A DNA stretch of 44,174 nt, taken from Phenylobacterium sp. Lineage in GTDB: Bacteria; Pseudomonadota; Alphaproteobacteria; Caulobacterales; Caulobacteraceae. Positions 34,370 through 44,133 of the stretch are shown here, one piece after another (position 1 is the first letter of the stretch; every line of letters begins with the position of its first letter). A program made the position numbers and the translations under genes. The stretch lies in the NCBI RefSeq assembly GCF_030680185.1, contig NZ_JAUXVZ010000043.1, positions 1 to 44,174 on the forward strand. Reading direction: 5' to 3'. Under the pieces are notes generated by a model that had not been told where the DNA came from, searched no databases, and saw nothing but the letters and a program-made list of their open reading frames with translations.

Positions 34370-35977
34370 TCAGGGGAGTTTCAGGAAGCGACAGGCATAG
34401 GCGCCGAGCGCCAGGCCCCCGGGCAGGGGCTCGGCGACGCCCGATGTCACCGGCAGCATCTCGGCGCCTTTCAAGGCGGGATGCTCGGCCCGGGCGGTGC
34501 GGCCGCTCATATTGAACAGGCAGGCCACCGCCTGGCCCTCGTGGCGGCGGACAAAGGCCAGGATGGGCTCGGGCGTATCCAGGAATTCGATCGCCCCATG
34601 GGTCAGGGCGCGGGAGGCCTTGCGCAGGGCGATCATCTGCCTAGCGAAGGCCAGGGCGGACTTGGGGTCCAGCTCCTGTCGGTCCACGGCCAGCGGTCGG
34701 TGGCTTTCGGCCGCCGGCAGCCACGCCGAGCCGTTGGAGAAGCCCAGATGGGCGCCCTCGGCCCGCCAGGGCATGGGGGTGCGCGCGCCATCCCGGCCCT
34801 TGGCGATCGGCCAGTAGAGGTCGCCCACTGGATCGCGCAGCTCATTGCGGGACAGCTCGGCCTCGGGCAGGCCCAGTTCCTCGCCCTGATAGAGCAGGAT
34901 GGTGCCGCGCAGGGCCATCAGCAGGGCCAGCATCAGCCGGGCCACTGGCGGGCCAGCGTCAGCGCCGCCGAAGCGGCTGACGGTGCGGGCCACGTCGTGG
35001 TTGCAGAACGAGATGGTCGGCCAGTGGTCGGGGTGGGCGGCCAGGGTGTCGTAATGGTCGCGGAACACCTGGGCGGCCATCCGCCGGGCCTTCAGCAGGA
35101 CGAAGGTATAGGCCGAGTGCAGGCCCTCGTCGGGGGCGCAATAGGCGCCGCAGCGCTCTTCTTCTTCCGAGAACTCGCCGAACACGAAGCGATCGGCGCC
35201 ATGGGCCTCCACCCGGCGGCGGACCTCGTCCAGCAGGGGAATGTTCTCCGGCAGGTTGGAGTCGAACAGGTGCCGCTGCATGTCGCTGGCGTGCCCCCAG
35301 TCGGCCTTAGTGCGCTCGGCAGGCGGGACGGCCGGATTATCCGTCAGGGCGTCGTCGTGGAGAAAGGCGTTGGCCACATCCAGGCGGAACCCGTCGGCGC
35401 CGCGGGCGAGCCAGGTGTCGAGCACCTGCAGGGCGGCCTCTCGGGCCTTGGGCTGACGCCAGTTCAGCTTGGGCTGCTGGCGCAGGAACTTGTGGTGATA
35501 GTGCTGGCGCCGCGCCGGCTGATAGGCCCAGGCCGGGCCGCCGAAAACGCTCAGCCAGTTGTTCGGCGCGGTCCCGTCATCGGCGGGATCGGCCCAGACA
35601 TACCAGTCGTGCTTGTCGCCATCGGCGCCCTCGTCCCGGCTGGCGGCGAACCACGGATGCTCGTCGGAGGTGTGCGACAGCACCTCGTCCAGCAGCACCT
35701 TCATGCCCCGGGCATGGGCGGCCTGTGTCAGGGCCTGGAAGTCGGCCACCGAGCCATAGTCCGGGTGGACGTCGTCATAGTCTGCGACGTCATAGCCCCA
35801 GTCGCGATTGGGCGAAGGGTGGATGGGGGAGAGCCAGATCGCATCCACGCCGAGGCTCTGCAGATAGTCCAGCTTGGCCATGACGCCCGCAAGGTCGCCA
35901 TGGCCGTCGCCGTCACTGTCGAAGAAGCTGCGGACGTAGATGTGGTAGACCACCGCCCCCTTCCACCAGGGGGTCAT
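34370..35977 (-). CDS. GH13 alpha-glucosidase
   Basis: 535-residue amylase-fold enzyme, starting MTPWWKGAVVYHIYVRSFFD as in oligo-1,6-glucosidase/alpha-glucosidase relatives. Catalytic residues are nucleophile Asp200 in DGFRLDVANAF, acid/base Glu268 in FVFGEFSEEE and Asp328 in SFCNHDVART. There is no signal peptide, so it acts on imported maltose-type sugars in the cytoplasm. The motif before region I reads LLDEVLSHTSDEHPWF where DLVLNHTSDEHPWF is usual, a minor change. Its ATG is one base after the stop of the ClpP-like gene (TGACATG), an odd partner. Confidence 0.93.
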   Translation of the reverse strand: MTPWWKGAVVYHIYVRSFFDSDGDGHGDLAGVMAKLDYLQSLGVDAIWLSPIHPSPNRDWGYDVADYDDVHPDYGSVADFQALTQAAHARGMKVLLDEVLSHTSDEHPWFAASRDEGADGDKHDWYVWADPADDGTAPNNWLSVFGGPAWAYQPARRQHYHHKFLRQQPKLNWRQPKAREAALQVLDTWLARGADGFRLDVANAFLHDDALTDNPAVPPAERTKADWGHASDMQRHLFDSNLPENIPLLDEVRRRVEAHGADRFVFGEFSEEEERCGAYCAPDEGLHSAYTFVLLKARRMAAQVFRDHYDTLAAHPDHWPTISFCNHDVARTVSRFGGADAGPPVARLMLALLMALRGTILLYQGEELGLPEAELSRNELRDPVGDLYWPIAKGRDGARTPMPWRAEGAHLGFSNGSAWLPAAESHRPLAVDRQELDPKSALAFARQMIALRKASRALTHGAIEFLDTPEPILAFVRRHEGQAVACLFNMSGRTARAEHPALKGAEMLPVTSGVAEPLPGGLALGAYACRFLKLP

Positions 35978-35978
35978 G

Positions 35979-36584
35979 TCAGACCGCCGTCGCGTTCTCG
36001 ATGACCTTCGAGACCAGACCGTATTCGACGGCCTTCTCGGCGTTCATCCAGAAGTTCCGCTCGGTGTCCTTGACCACCTTCTCATAGGGCTGGCCGGTCT
36101 CCCGGGCGATGATGCGGTTGACCCGCTCGCGCATCTTCACGATTTCCTCGGCCTCGATCTGGATGTCCGAGGCCTGGCCCCGCACGCCGCCCATGGGCTG
36201 GTGCAGCAGGAACCGGGTGTTGGGCAGGCAGAAGCGGTTTTCCTTGGTGGCGCCCAGGAAGATGTGCGCCCCGGCGCTGGCCACCCAGCCGGTGCCGATG
36301 ACCTTCACCTGCGGACCGCAATAGCGGATCATGTCGTGGACGGTGTCGCCGCTTTCCACATGGCCGCCGGGGGAATTGACGAAGACCTTGATGTCGCCCT
36401 TGCCGTCCGAGGCCAGGGCCAGAAGCTGGGCCGAGACACGCTCGGCCAGCCGCATGTCGATCTCGCCGAAGATGAGGACCGTGCGCGACTTGAACAGGGC
36501 ATTCTGCACCGGCCCGGCGCTCATCGGCATGTCGGGAAGGCGGCCCTTTTCGTCGTCGTCTTCATCTTCGAGACGGAAACCCAT
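35979..36584 (-). CDS. ClpP-like serine protease subunit with altered catalytic triad
   Basis: 201 residues aligned along nearly all of E. coli ClpP: VFVNSPGGHVESGDTVHDMI, GTGWVASAGAHIFLGA with nucleophile Ser103, RFCLPNTRFLLHQPMGG with His128, and the late DTERNFWMNAEKAVEYGLV. The position of catalytic Asp171 in E. coli (DTERDRF) holds Asn177 here. The ATG follows AGGAG. Listeria ClpP1 also carries Asn at this place, so the ring may be weakly active or work in a mixed complex. No clpX, tig or other Clp gene adjoins, so this is probably a second copy, with the main clpP elsewhere. Confidence 0.88.
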   Translation of the reverse strand: MGFRLEDEDDDEKGRLPDMPMSAGPVQNALFKSRTVLIFGEIDMRLAERVSAQLLALASDGKGDIKVFVNSPGGHVESGDTVHDMIRYCGPQVKVIGTGWVASAGAHIFLGATKENRFCLPNTRFLLHQPMGGVRGQASDIQIEAEEIVKMRERVNRIIARETGQPYEKVVKDTERNFWMNAEKAVEYGLVSKVIENATAV

Positions 36585-36647
36585 TACGCTCTCCTAAAAT
36601 CTGCAGTGAGGCGGAACGTGCGTCTTGCAGCGCCCCGCCGCAAGGGG

Positions 36648-38111
36648 TCAGCGCGCTGCTGTCGCGATCAGCCGCGCATAGAACTGCACCATTCGTTCCA
36701 GATTGGCCAAAGTCATGCGCTCATCGACCCCATGGATCATGGCGGTTTCGGCCATGCTGAGCGTGATCGGCTGGAAACGATAGGTGTCCTGCGCCACCTC
36801 GGACAGGAAGCGGCTGTCGGTGCCGGCGGTCACCAGGCCAGGCGCCACGGGGGCGCCGGTCACATCGGCGGCCAGGGCGGCGATCACCTTCCAGCCGTCC
36901 GACTCCGTGGACGAGATCGCCGACGGCTCCTGCGGCGGCCGCGCCCAGGCGAAGGTCACCGGCAGGTCGCCGACCGCGGCCTTGGCCGCATTCAGGACGT
37001 CCTCGGAGCTGTCGCCGGGCGCGATGCGATAGTTGATCCAGGCCCTGGCGTCCCGGGGCAGGACATTTTCCTTCGGACTGCCCTGCAGCATGGTGGGCGC
37101 GATGGTGGTGTGCAGCAGGGCCGCGCCGGCTGGCGTGGCGGCCATCTGGCCGACGATCAGCGGCTCGGTGGCCCAGGTGTTGGCCAGCGCCACGCGCATC
37201 GGCAGGCCGGCGTCGGCCCCCAGCACATGGAGCATGTCGGCCCCGGGCCCCTGCAGGCGCATGGGGAAGGGGTTTTCAGTGATCTCAGTGACTGCCCGAG
37301 CCAGGGTGGAGACGCCGGTCTGCGGCGGGGGCGCCGAGGAATGTCCGCCCTCGGACGATGCCGTCACCACCAGGGTGGCATAGCCCTTTTCAGCCACCCC
37401 GATCAGGGCCGCAGGGCCGCCGGTCAGGGGGTTGTCGGCCACCACCAGCAGGCCCTCGTCCAGGACGAACTGGGCCGAAAGGCCGCGGGCCTTCAGCAGG
37501 TCGTTGGCGGCTGTCGCGCCGCCGCCGCCGACTTCCTCGTCATGGCCGCTGACCAGGATCACGGTGCGCCGCGGCTGGAAACCGGCGCCGGCCAGGGCTT
37601 CAACCGCCTCGAACAGGCCGACCAGCGAGCCCTTGTCGTCCACCGCCCCCCGGCCCCAGACCGCGCCGTCGGCGATCACGCCTTCGAACGGGGGATGAGT
37701 CCAGCCCTCGGCGGCGTCAGCTGGCACCACGTCCTGGTGGGCCATGAGCACGATGGGGTCCAGGTCGGGCTGTGAGCCCTCCCAGGTATAGACCAGGGTG
37801 TGCCCGGCGACGACGTCCCGGCGCATGGCCGCGTGGGCCCGGGGATAGGTCGCCTGCAGCCAGGCGTGCAGGGCGTCCCACTGGTCCAGCTGGTTGTCAG
37901 CCGCATCCTGATGGCTGACCGTCTGGAAGGTGATGGCCTGGGCCAGTCGGCCGGCGGCCCCCTGCAGGTCGAAGGCCGGCGCGGGGGCGAGTTCGAGATC
38001 TGCGGCCACCAGGCGTGGCGGCTCATAGAGGGCGGTCCGCACCGCCACCACCCCGACCAGCGCCACGACCGCGACGCCGGCGCCCAGGGCGATCTTGCTC
38101 AGAATTCCCAT
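36648..38111 (-). CDS. M20 family metallopeptidase with N-terminal membrane anchor
   Basis: 487 residues. One N-terminal hydrophobic helix (about 5-25) suggests anchoring or export, and the catalytic domain lies outside the cytoplasm if so. Zinc and catalytic residues of clan MH are visible: His125 and Asp127 in VLMAHQDVVP, Asp158 in GRGAVDDKG, Glu192/Glu193 in SGHDEEVGG, an Asp in TAGTDSRFL and a His in AMIHGVDER. The layout resembles PM20D1 and yeast carboxypeptidase S. The gene is 63 bases upstream of the ClpP-like gene on the same strand. Confidence 0.9.
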   Translation of the reverse strand: MGILSKIALGAGVAVVALVGVVAVRTALYEPPRLVAADLELAPAPAFDLQGAAGRLAQAITFQTVSHQDAADNQLDQWDALHAWLQATYPRAHAAMRRDVVAGHTLVYTWEGSQPDLDPIVLMAHQDVVPADAAEGWTHPPFEGVIADGAVWGRGAVDDKGSLVGLFEAVEALAGAGFQPRRTVILVSGHDEEVGGGGATAANDLLKARGLSAQFVLDEGLLVVADNPLTGGPAALIGVAEKGYATLVVTASSEGGHSSAPPPQTGVSTLARAVTEITENPFPMRLQGPGADMLHVLGADAGLPMRVALANTWATEPLIVGQMAATPAGAALLHTTIAPTMLQGSPKENVLPRDARAWINYRIAPGDSSEDVLNAAKAAVGDLPVTFAWARPPQEPSAISSTESDGWKVIAALAADVTGAPVAPGLVTAGTDSRFLSEVAQDTYRFQPITLSMAETAMIHGVDERMTLANLERMVQFYARLIATAAR

Positions 38112-38218
38112 GGTTTTCCCCTTCGGACGGCCGGACCATAGCTTGGCCTTGCGCCTTTGGGCGCCGATTTCAGGGGCCTTTCCGTGAACCTGAGCTATTC
38201 CAGGCCGTTGATCAGGCC

Positions 38219-38968
38219 GTGACGCTTCCCCCCTGGATATCCTCGCTCAAGCCGGCCTCGGCCGAGGCCCTGGCCTTCGGGGGCTTGTGGGCCTTTCTGC
38301 TCGACGCCGCCCTGGTGGTGATCGCGCTCACCTGGGCCATCGACGCCTTCGCCCCGCCGCAGGACCTGCCGTGGAAGCCCCTGCGACTGGACGATCCGCC
38401 TGGCCTGGCCACGGCGGTGAAGTTTCACCGGGCGGCCGGCGATCCCGAACTCTGCCGCGAGGTGCTGGAGGCCGGCGGGGTTGACTTCACGGCCGAGCCC
38501 GACCGACCGACGGGGGAGTGCCCCCTGACCAACACGGTGCGTCTGCGGGGCGGCGTGACGCCGCTGGCGCCGGCCGCGCCGGTGATGACCTGCCCGGTGG
38601 CCCTGTCCTACGCCTTCTGGGACCGGCACGTGCTCGGCCCCGCCACCCGTCGGGTGATGGAGACCGATGTCGCCCGGGTGGAGCATTACGGCGTCTTCGC
38701 CTGCCGCAACGTCTATGGCCGCAGCCAGGGCCGGCGGAGCGAGCACGCCAGCGCCAATGCGCTCGATGTGTCGGCCATCGTGCTGGAGGATGGCCGGCGG
38801 CTCAGCGTGCTCGGCGATTTCAACGATGAGGACGACGGCGGGACGCTGATGCGGGCGGTGCGCACCGGCGCCTGCGACTATTTCCGCGCCGTCCTCAGCC
38901 CGGACTACAACGCCGCCCATGCCGACCACCTGCATCTGGACTATGGCCGTTTCGGTCTCTGTCGCTAG
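38219..38968 (+). CDS. extensin-like family protein, copy 1
   Basis: 249 residues. One membrane helix (about 20-45) is followed by an extensin-like C-terminal domain. Conserved segments are WKPLRLDDPPGLAT, EHYGVFACRNVYGRSQ, SEHASANALDVSAIVL and LSPDYNAAHADHLHLDYG. The pattern His176-x6-Asp183 with His237-x-His239 resembles the zinc ligands of D-Ala-D-Ala metallopeptidases and related cell-wall enzymes, so peptidoglycan cleavage is possible; this is inference. Several Cys suggest an oxidising compartment. The start is a GTG at 38219 with weak ribosome support. It is followed by a paralogue on the same strand, 87 bases on. Confidence 0.83.
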   Translation: MTLPPWISSLKPASAEALAFGGLWAFLLDAALVVIALTWAIDAFAPPQDLPWKPLRLDDPPGLATAVKFHRAAGDPELCREVLEAGGVDFTAEPDRPTGECPLTNTVRLRGGVTPLAPAAPVMTCPVALSYAFWDRHVLGPATRRVMETDVARVEHYGVFACRNVYGRSQGRRSEHASANALDVSAIVLEDGRRLSVLGDFNDEDDGGTLMRAVRTGACDYFRAVLSPDYNAAHADHLHLDYGRFGLCR

Positions 38969-39055
38969 GAGGGGCCCGGCCGTTAACCATAGCTCGCCTG
39001 CACCCGGCCGCCCGGCTAAGCTCACAGTCTCCCAGAAGCGTCCTCTCGCAGGTTC

Positions 39056-39808
39056 ATGGCCGGCTATCGCGCTCCCCGACACCCGCAGGTCGAAGACCAT
39101 GCGCGGCGCCAGACCCTGATCGCCCGCCTTGTTGGCCTGGGTCTGATCTGGATTCTGGTGGCGATCATGGCCCTGGTGGCCGAGCGGGCCATTCCTGGCC
39201 AGCACCTGCCCTGGAAGCCGCTGAGCGTCATCGATCCGGTGGGGGCCGCCACCCGGGCCAAGGCCGCCCGCACCGGCCAGGACGTGGCCGCCTGCCGCGG
39301 TGTGCTGGCCAAGGGCGGCCTGACCTATGTGATCGCGCCAGAGGCCGAGGACGGCTTCTGTTCGGTCAAGGACGCGATCCAGATCACCGGCGGCATGGCC
39401 CCCCTGACCCCCGCCGACGCCGTCATGACCTGCAAGGAGGCCCTCGCCGTGGCCATCTGGGAGCGGCAGGTGGTCCAGCCGGCGGCCTTCGAAGCCTTTG
39501 GCCATGCGGTCGTGGCGATCGAGCACTATGGGGCGTTTTCCTGCCGGCGGATCTATGGACAGGCCGCTGGCCCGCCCAGCGAACACGCCAGCGCCAACGC
39601 CCTGGACGTGGCCAGTTTCCGACTGGCCAATGGCGAGGTGGTGCGGATCAAGGACCACTGGGATGATCCGGGCGCCAAGGGACGCTTCCTGCGAGAGGTC
39701 CGCGACGGCGCCTGCAAGGTGTTCATCACCACCCTGTCGCCGGACTACAATGAGGCCCACGCCGACCACTTCCATCTGGACATGGGCGGGCGCGCCCTCT
39801 GCGCTTGA
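39056..39808 (+). CDS. extensin-like family protein, copy 2
   Basis: 250-residue paralogue of the preceding protein with a longer N-terminal cytoplasmic stub and one helix (about 23-42). The shared segments are LPWKPLSVIDPVGAAT, EHYGAFSCRRIYGQAAG, SEHASANALDVASFRL and LSPDYNEAHADHFHLDMGG. The metal-like residues are kept at His177, Asp184, His238 and His240. Cysteines match copy 1 in place (FSC, CKE, GAC, final ALC), implying the same disulfides. Tandem duplication followed by divergence outside the core is the simplest history. Confidence 0.85.
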   Translation: MAGYRAPRHPQVEDHARRQTLIARLVGLGLIWILVAIMALVAERAIPGQHLPWKPLSVIDPVGAATRAKAARTGQDVAACRGVLAKGGLTYVIAPEAEDGFCSVKDAIQITGGMAPLTPADAVMTCKEALAVAIWERQVVQPAAFEAFGHAVVAIEHYGAFSCRRIYGQAAGPPSEHASANALDVASFRLANGEVVRIKDHWDDPGAKGRFLREVRDGACKVFITTLSPDYNEAHADHFHLDMGGRALCA

Positions 39809-39849
39809 AGCGTCAGGCCTGGCTTGACCCCGCGTCGGGCGGCGCCGCA

Positions 39850-39861
39850 AATGGCGCCATT
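39850..39861. promoter_or_regulatory. 12-bp palindrome upstream of the SDR gene
   Basis: AATGGCGCCATT is a perfect palindrome 34 bases before the SDR start, and is followed by CAAACAAGCATTTC (39862-39875), whose first seven bases match the half site of the twin palindromes at 2356-2405. It is a possible operator region for the SDR-GNAT unit. Weak support. Confidence 0.3.
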
Positions 39862-39894
39862 CAAACAAGCATTTCAATTCAGGGAAGACGCGCC

Positions 39895-40656
39895 ATGGAA
39901 CTGTTCGATCTGACCGGCAAGGTCGCCGTGATCACCGGATCCTCGCGGGGCATTGGCAAGGCGATCGCCGAGCGCATGGCCGAACATGGCGCCAAGGTGG
40001 TGATCTCCTCGCGCAAGGCCGGCCCCTGCGACGAGGTGGCCGCGGCCATCAACGAAAGGCATCCGGGCGCGGCGATCTCCGTGCCGGCCTCGATCTCCTC
40101 GAAGGAGGATCTGCAGCGCCTGGTGGACGAAACCAACAAGGCGTTCGGCAAGATCGACATCGTCGTCTGCAACGCCGCCACCAACCCCTATTTCGGGCCC
40201 ATGGCCAAGATCGAGGACGACGCCTTCCGCAAGATTCTCGACAACAACATCATCGCCAACAACTGGCTGATCCAGATGGCCGCGCCGCAGATGCGCGAGC
40301 GTCGCGATGGGGCGGTGATCATCATCTCGTCCATCGGCGGCCTGCGCGGCTCCACCGGCATCGGCGCCTACAACATCTCCAAGGCCGCCGACTTCCAGCT
40401 GGCCCGCAACCTGGCGGTCGAGCTCGGCCCGGACAATATCCGCGTCAACTGCATCGCGCCGGGCCTGGTGAAGACCGACTTCGCCAAGGCGCTCTGGGAC
40501 ACCCCGGAAGCCGAGAAGCGCTCCAGCGCCAACAACCCCCTGCGCCGCCTGGGCGAGCCCGACGACATCGCCGGCGCAGCCGTGTTCCTGGCGTCCAAGG
40601 CCGGCTCCTGGATGACCGGCCAGGCCATCGTGGTCGACGGCGGCTCGACCTGCTGA
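39895..40656 (+). CDS. SDR family oxidoreductase
   Basis: 253-residue short-chain dehydrogenase. The cofactor loop is TGSSRGIG (14-21), NAA at 93-95 replaces the commoner NAG, and the catalytic residues are Ser145/146, Tyr159 and Lys163 in SSIGGLRGSTGIGAYNISKA. The end reads SWMTGQAIVVDGGSTC, the usual C-terminal strand. AGGGA stands before the ATG. The SSR after TGS and the following Ser-Arg in VISSRKAG suggest NADP preference. A GNAT gene begins two bases after its stop. It looks like the SDRs often found with fatty-acid or aromatic degradation genes; the substrate is not assignable. Confidence 0.9.
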   Translation: MELFDLTGKVAVITGSSRGIGKAIAERMAEHGAKVVISSRKAGPCDEVAAAINERHPGAAISVPASISSKEDLQRLVDETNKAFGKIDIVVCNAATNPYFGPMAKIEDDAFRKILDNNIIANNWLIQMAAPQMRERRDGAVIIISSIGGLRGSTGIGAYNISKAADFQLARNLAVELGPDNIRVNCIAPGLVKTDFAKALWDTPEAEKRSSANNPLRRLGEPDDIAGAAVFLASKAGSWMTGQAIVVDGGSTC

Positions 40657-40658
40657 AG

Positions 40659-41111
40659 ATGAGCGACCCGGTCTTCGCCTTCGCGCCGGCCCAGGCCAGT
40701 GATCTGGAGGCGTTGACCGAACTGCGCCTTGAGGTGATGGCCGAGAGCTTCAACCGCATCGGCCGCTTCAATCCCGAACGCGCCCGGACCTGGTTCGCCG
40801 AGACCTATCGTCCGCAGACCACCCGCCTCATCGCGGTGGCGGGCGAGACCGCCGGCTGCGTCGCTTTTTACGAGACCGCGCCGGGCGTCCTGAAGCTCGA
40901 GCACTTCTATCTGCAGCCGCACTGGCAGGGCCGGGGGCTTGGCGCTCGTGTCCTGGATACGCTGCTGGCCGAGGCCGACGCCGTCGGCGCGCGCGTCCAG
41001 CTGACGGTGCTAAGGGAGAGCGACGCCAAGCGGCTCTATGACCGGCGGGGCTTCGTCGTCACCGGCCGTGACGATCTCGATGTCTATATGGAGCGCGCGC
41101 CGGTCGCCTGA
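40659..41111 (+). CDS. GNAT family N-acetyltransferase
   Basis: 150 residues: LEALTELRLEVMAESFNRIG at the N-terminus, the acetyl-CoA loop in LEHFYLQPHWQGRGLGARVL (Q-x-x-G-x-G form), then VQLTVLRESDAKRLYDRRGF, the canonical second half. The start is two bases after the SDR stop, so the pair is translated together. Its last 28 bases overlap the 3' end of the convergent aminotransferase gene. Substrate unknown. Confidence 0.88.
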   Translation: MSDPVFAFAPAQASDLEALTELRLEVMAESFNRIGRFNPERARTWFAETYRPQTTRLIAVAGETAGCVAFYETAPGVLKLEHFYLQPHWQGRGLGARVLDTLLAEADAVGARVQLTVLRESDAKRLYDRRGFVVTGRDDLDVYMERAPVA

Positions 41112-42268
41112 GCGGCGATATCCCGGGCGCGCGCCAGCCGCCCTGCGGCCTCGTCCAGGGTGGCGTCGGCCTTGGCGAAGCACAGCCGCAGGATGGTGGT
41201 GACGGGGTCGGTCTCATAGAGCGCCGAGACCGGGATGGCGGCGACGCCGGCCTGCTCGACGGCCAGGCGGGCGAAGGCGTGGTCATCCATCGCCACCCCT
41301 GACGCCGCTAGGTCGAGGTTCAGGAAATAAGTCCCCTGCGACTTCAGGACGGCGAGGCCCTCCCGCGACAGCGCCTCCGCCAGGCGTTGCTGACTGGCGG
41401 CCAGGCGACCCGGCATCTGCGCCAGCCAGTCGCCCTGGGTCTCCAGCCCGAAGGCCACGGCTGTCTGCAGGTTGGGCGGGGTGGTGAAGGTCAGGAACTG
41501 GTGGGCCTTGGCCAGGTGGCGGGCCAGGGGCGCTGCGGCGCAGACGAACCCGACCTTCCAGCCGGTCAGGCCGAACATCTTGCCCGCCGAGCCGATCTTC
41601 ACGCAGCGCCCGGCCATGCCCGCAAACCCCATCAGCGGCCGATGCAAGGCCGGCGCAAAGACCACCTGCTCCCACACCTCGTCGCAGATGGCGATCAGGT
41701 CGTGGGCCACGCAGATCTCGGCCAGCAGGGCGAGATCGGCGTCGGGGATCACCACGCCGGTGGGATTGACCGGATTGTTCAGCACCACGAAGCGGGTCCG
41801 GGGCGTGATCGCAGCCTCAATCATCGACCGCGTGAACCGCCAGTGGGGCGGCGACAGCGAGACCAGCCGCGGCACGCCGCCGGCCCGGCGGATCAGCGGC
41901 AGATAGGCGTCATAGAGGGGCTGGAAGACGATGACCTCGTCGCCCGGCTCGATCAGGGCCAGGAAGGCCGCGGCCAGCGCCTCGGTGGCGCCGGACGTGA
42001 TCACCACCTCGGCGGCGGGATCGAGGTCGAGTCCCTGGGTCCGGCGGTAGTGGCCGGCGACCGCGGCCCGCAGTTCGGGCAGGCCGGCCATGGGCGGATA
42101 CTGGTTATAGCCGTCGAGCACCGCCTCGGCGGCGCGGCGCCGGACGGGCTCTGGCCCCGGATCATCGGGAAAGCCCTGGCCCAGATTGATCGCGCTCCGC
42201 GCCCGCGCCAGACCGCTCATCTCCTCGAAGATGGTGGTCGGCAGGGCGGCGAAGACAGCGTCAGGCAT
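41084..42268 (-). CDS. PLP-dependent class I/II aminotransferase
   Basis: 394-residue fold-type I aminotransferase. PLP-binding Lys230 lies in GSAGKMFGLTGWKVGF, the Asn-containing loop is NNPVNPTG (164-171), Asp196 is in AICDEVWE, and the substrate-arm start is LGQGFPDDPGPEPV. The sequence pattern matches the kynurenine/methionine aminotransferase branch (KAT, YbdL and related). The ATG at 42268 lacks a clear ribosome site and is preceded by a hairpin. It lies 32 bases downstream of typA on the same strand. Confidence 0.88.
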   Translation of the reverse strand: MPDAVFAALPTTIFEEMSGLARARSAINLGQGFPDDPGPEPVRRRAAEAVLDGYNQYPPMAGLPELRAAVAGHYRRTQGLDLDPAAEVVITSGATEALAAAFLALIEPGDEVIVFQPLYDAYLPLIRRAGGVPRLVSLSPPHWRFTRSMIEAAITPRTRFVVLNNPVNPTGVVIPDADLALLAEICVAHDLIAICDEVWEQVVFAPALHRPLMGFAGMAGRCVKIGSAGKMFGLTGWKVGFVCAAAPLARHLAKAHQFLTFTTPPNLQTAVAFGLETQGDWLAQMPGRLAASQQRLAEALSREGLAVLKSQGTYFLNLDLAASGVAMDDHAFARLAVEQAGVAAIPVSALYETDPVTTILRLCFAKADATLDEAAGRLARARDIAAQATGARSI

Positions 42269-42281
42269 GGGGGGATTCTGG

Positions 42282-42296
42282 AGCCCCCAGGGGGCT
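42282..42296. other. short GC hairpin between typA and the aminotransferase gene
   Basis: AGCCCCC-A-GGGGGCT is a seven-base inverted repeat sitting five bases past the typA stop and about 14 bases before the aminotransferase start. There is no T tract, so it is not a standard terminator. It contains the only purine-rich stretch that could act as ribosome site for the aminotransferase. Confidence 0.45.
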
Positions 42297-42300
42297 ACGC

Positions 42301-44133
<1,833 letters not shown>

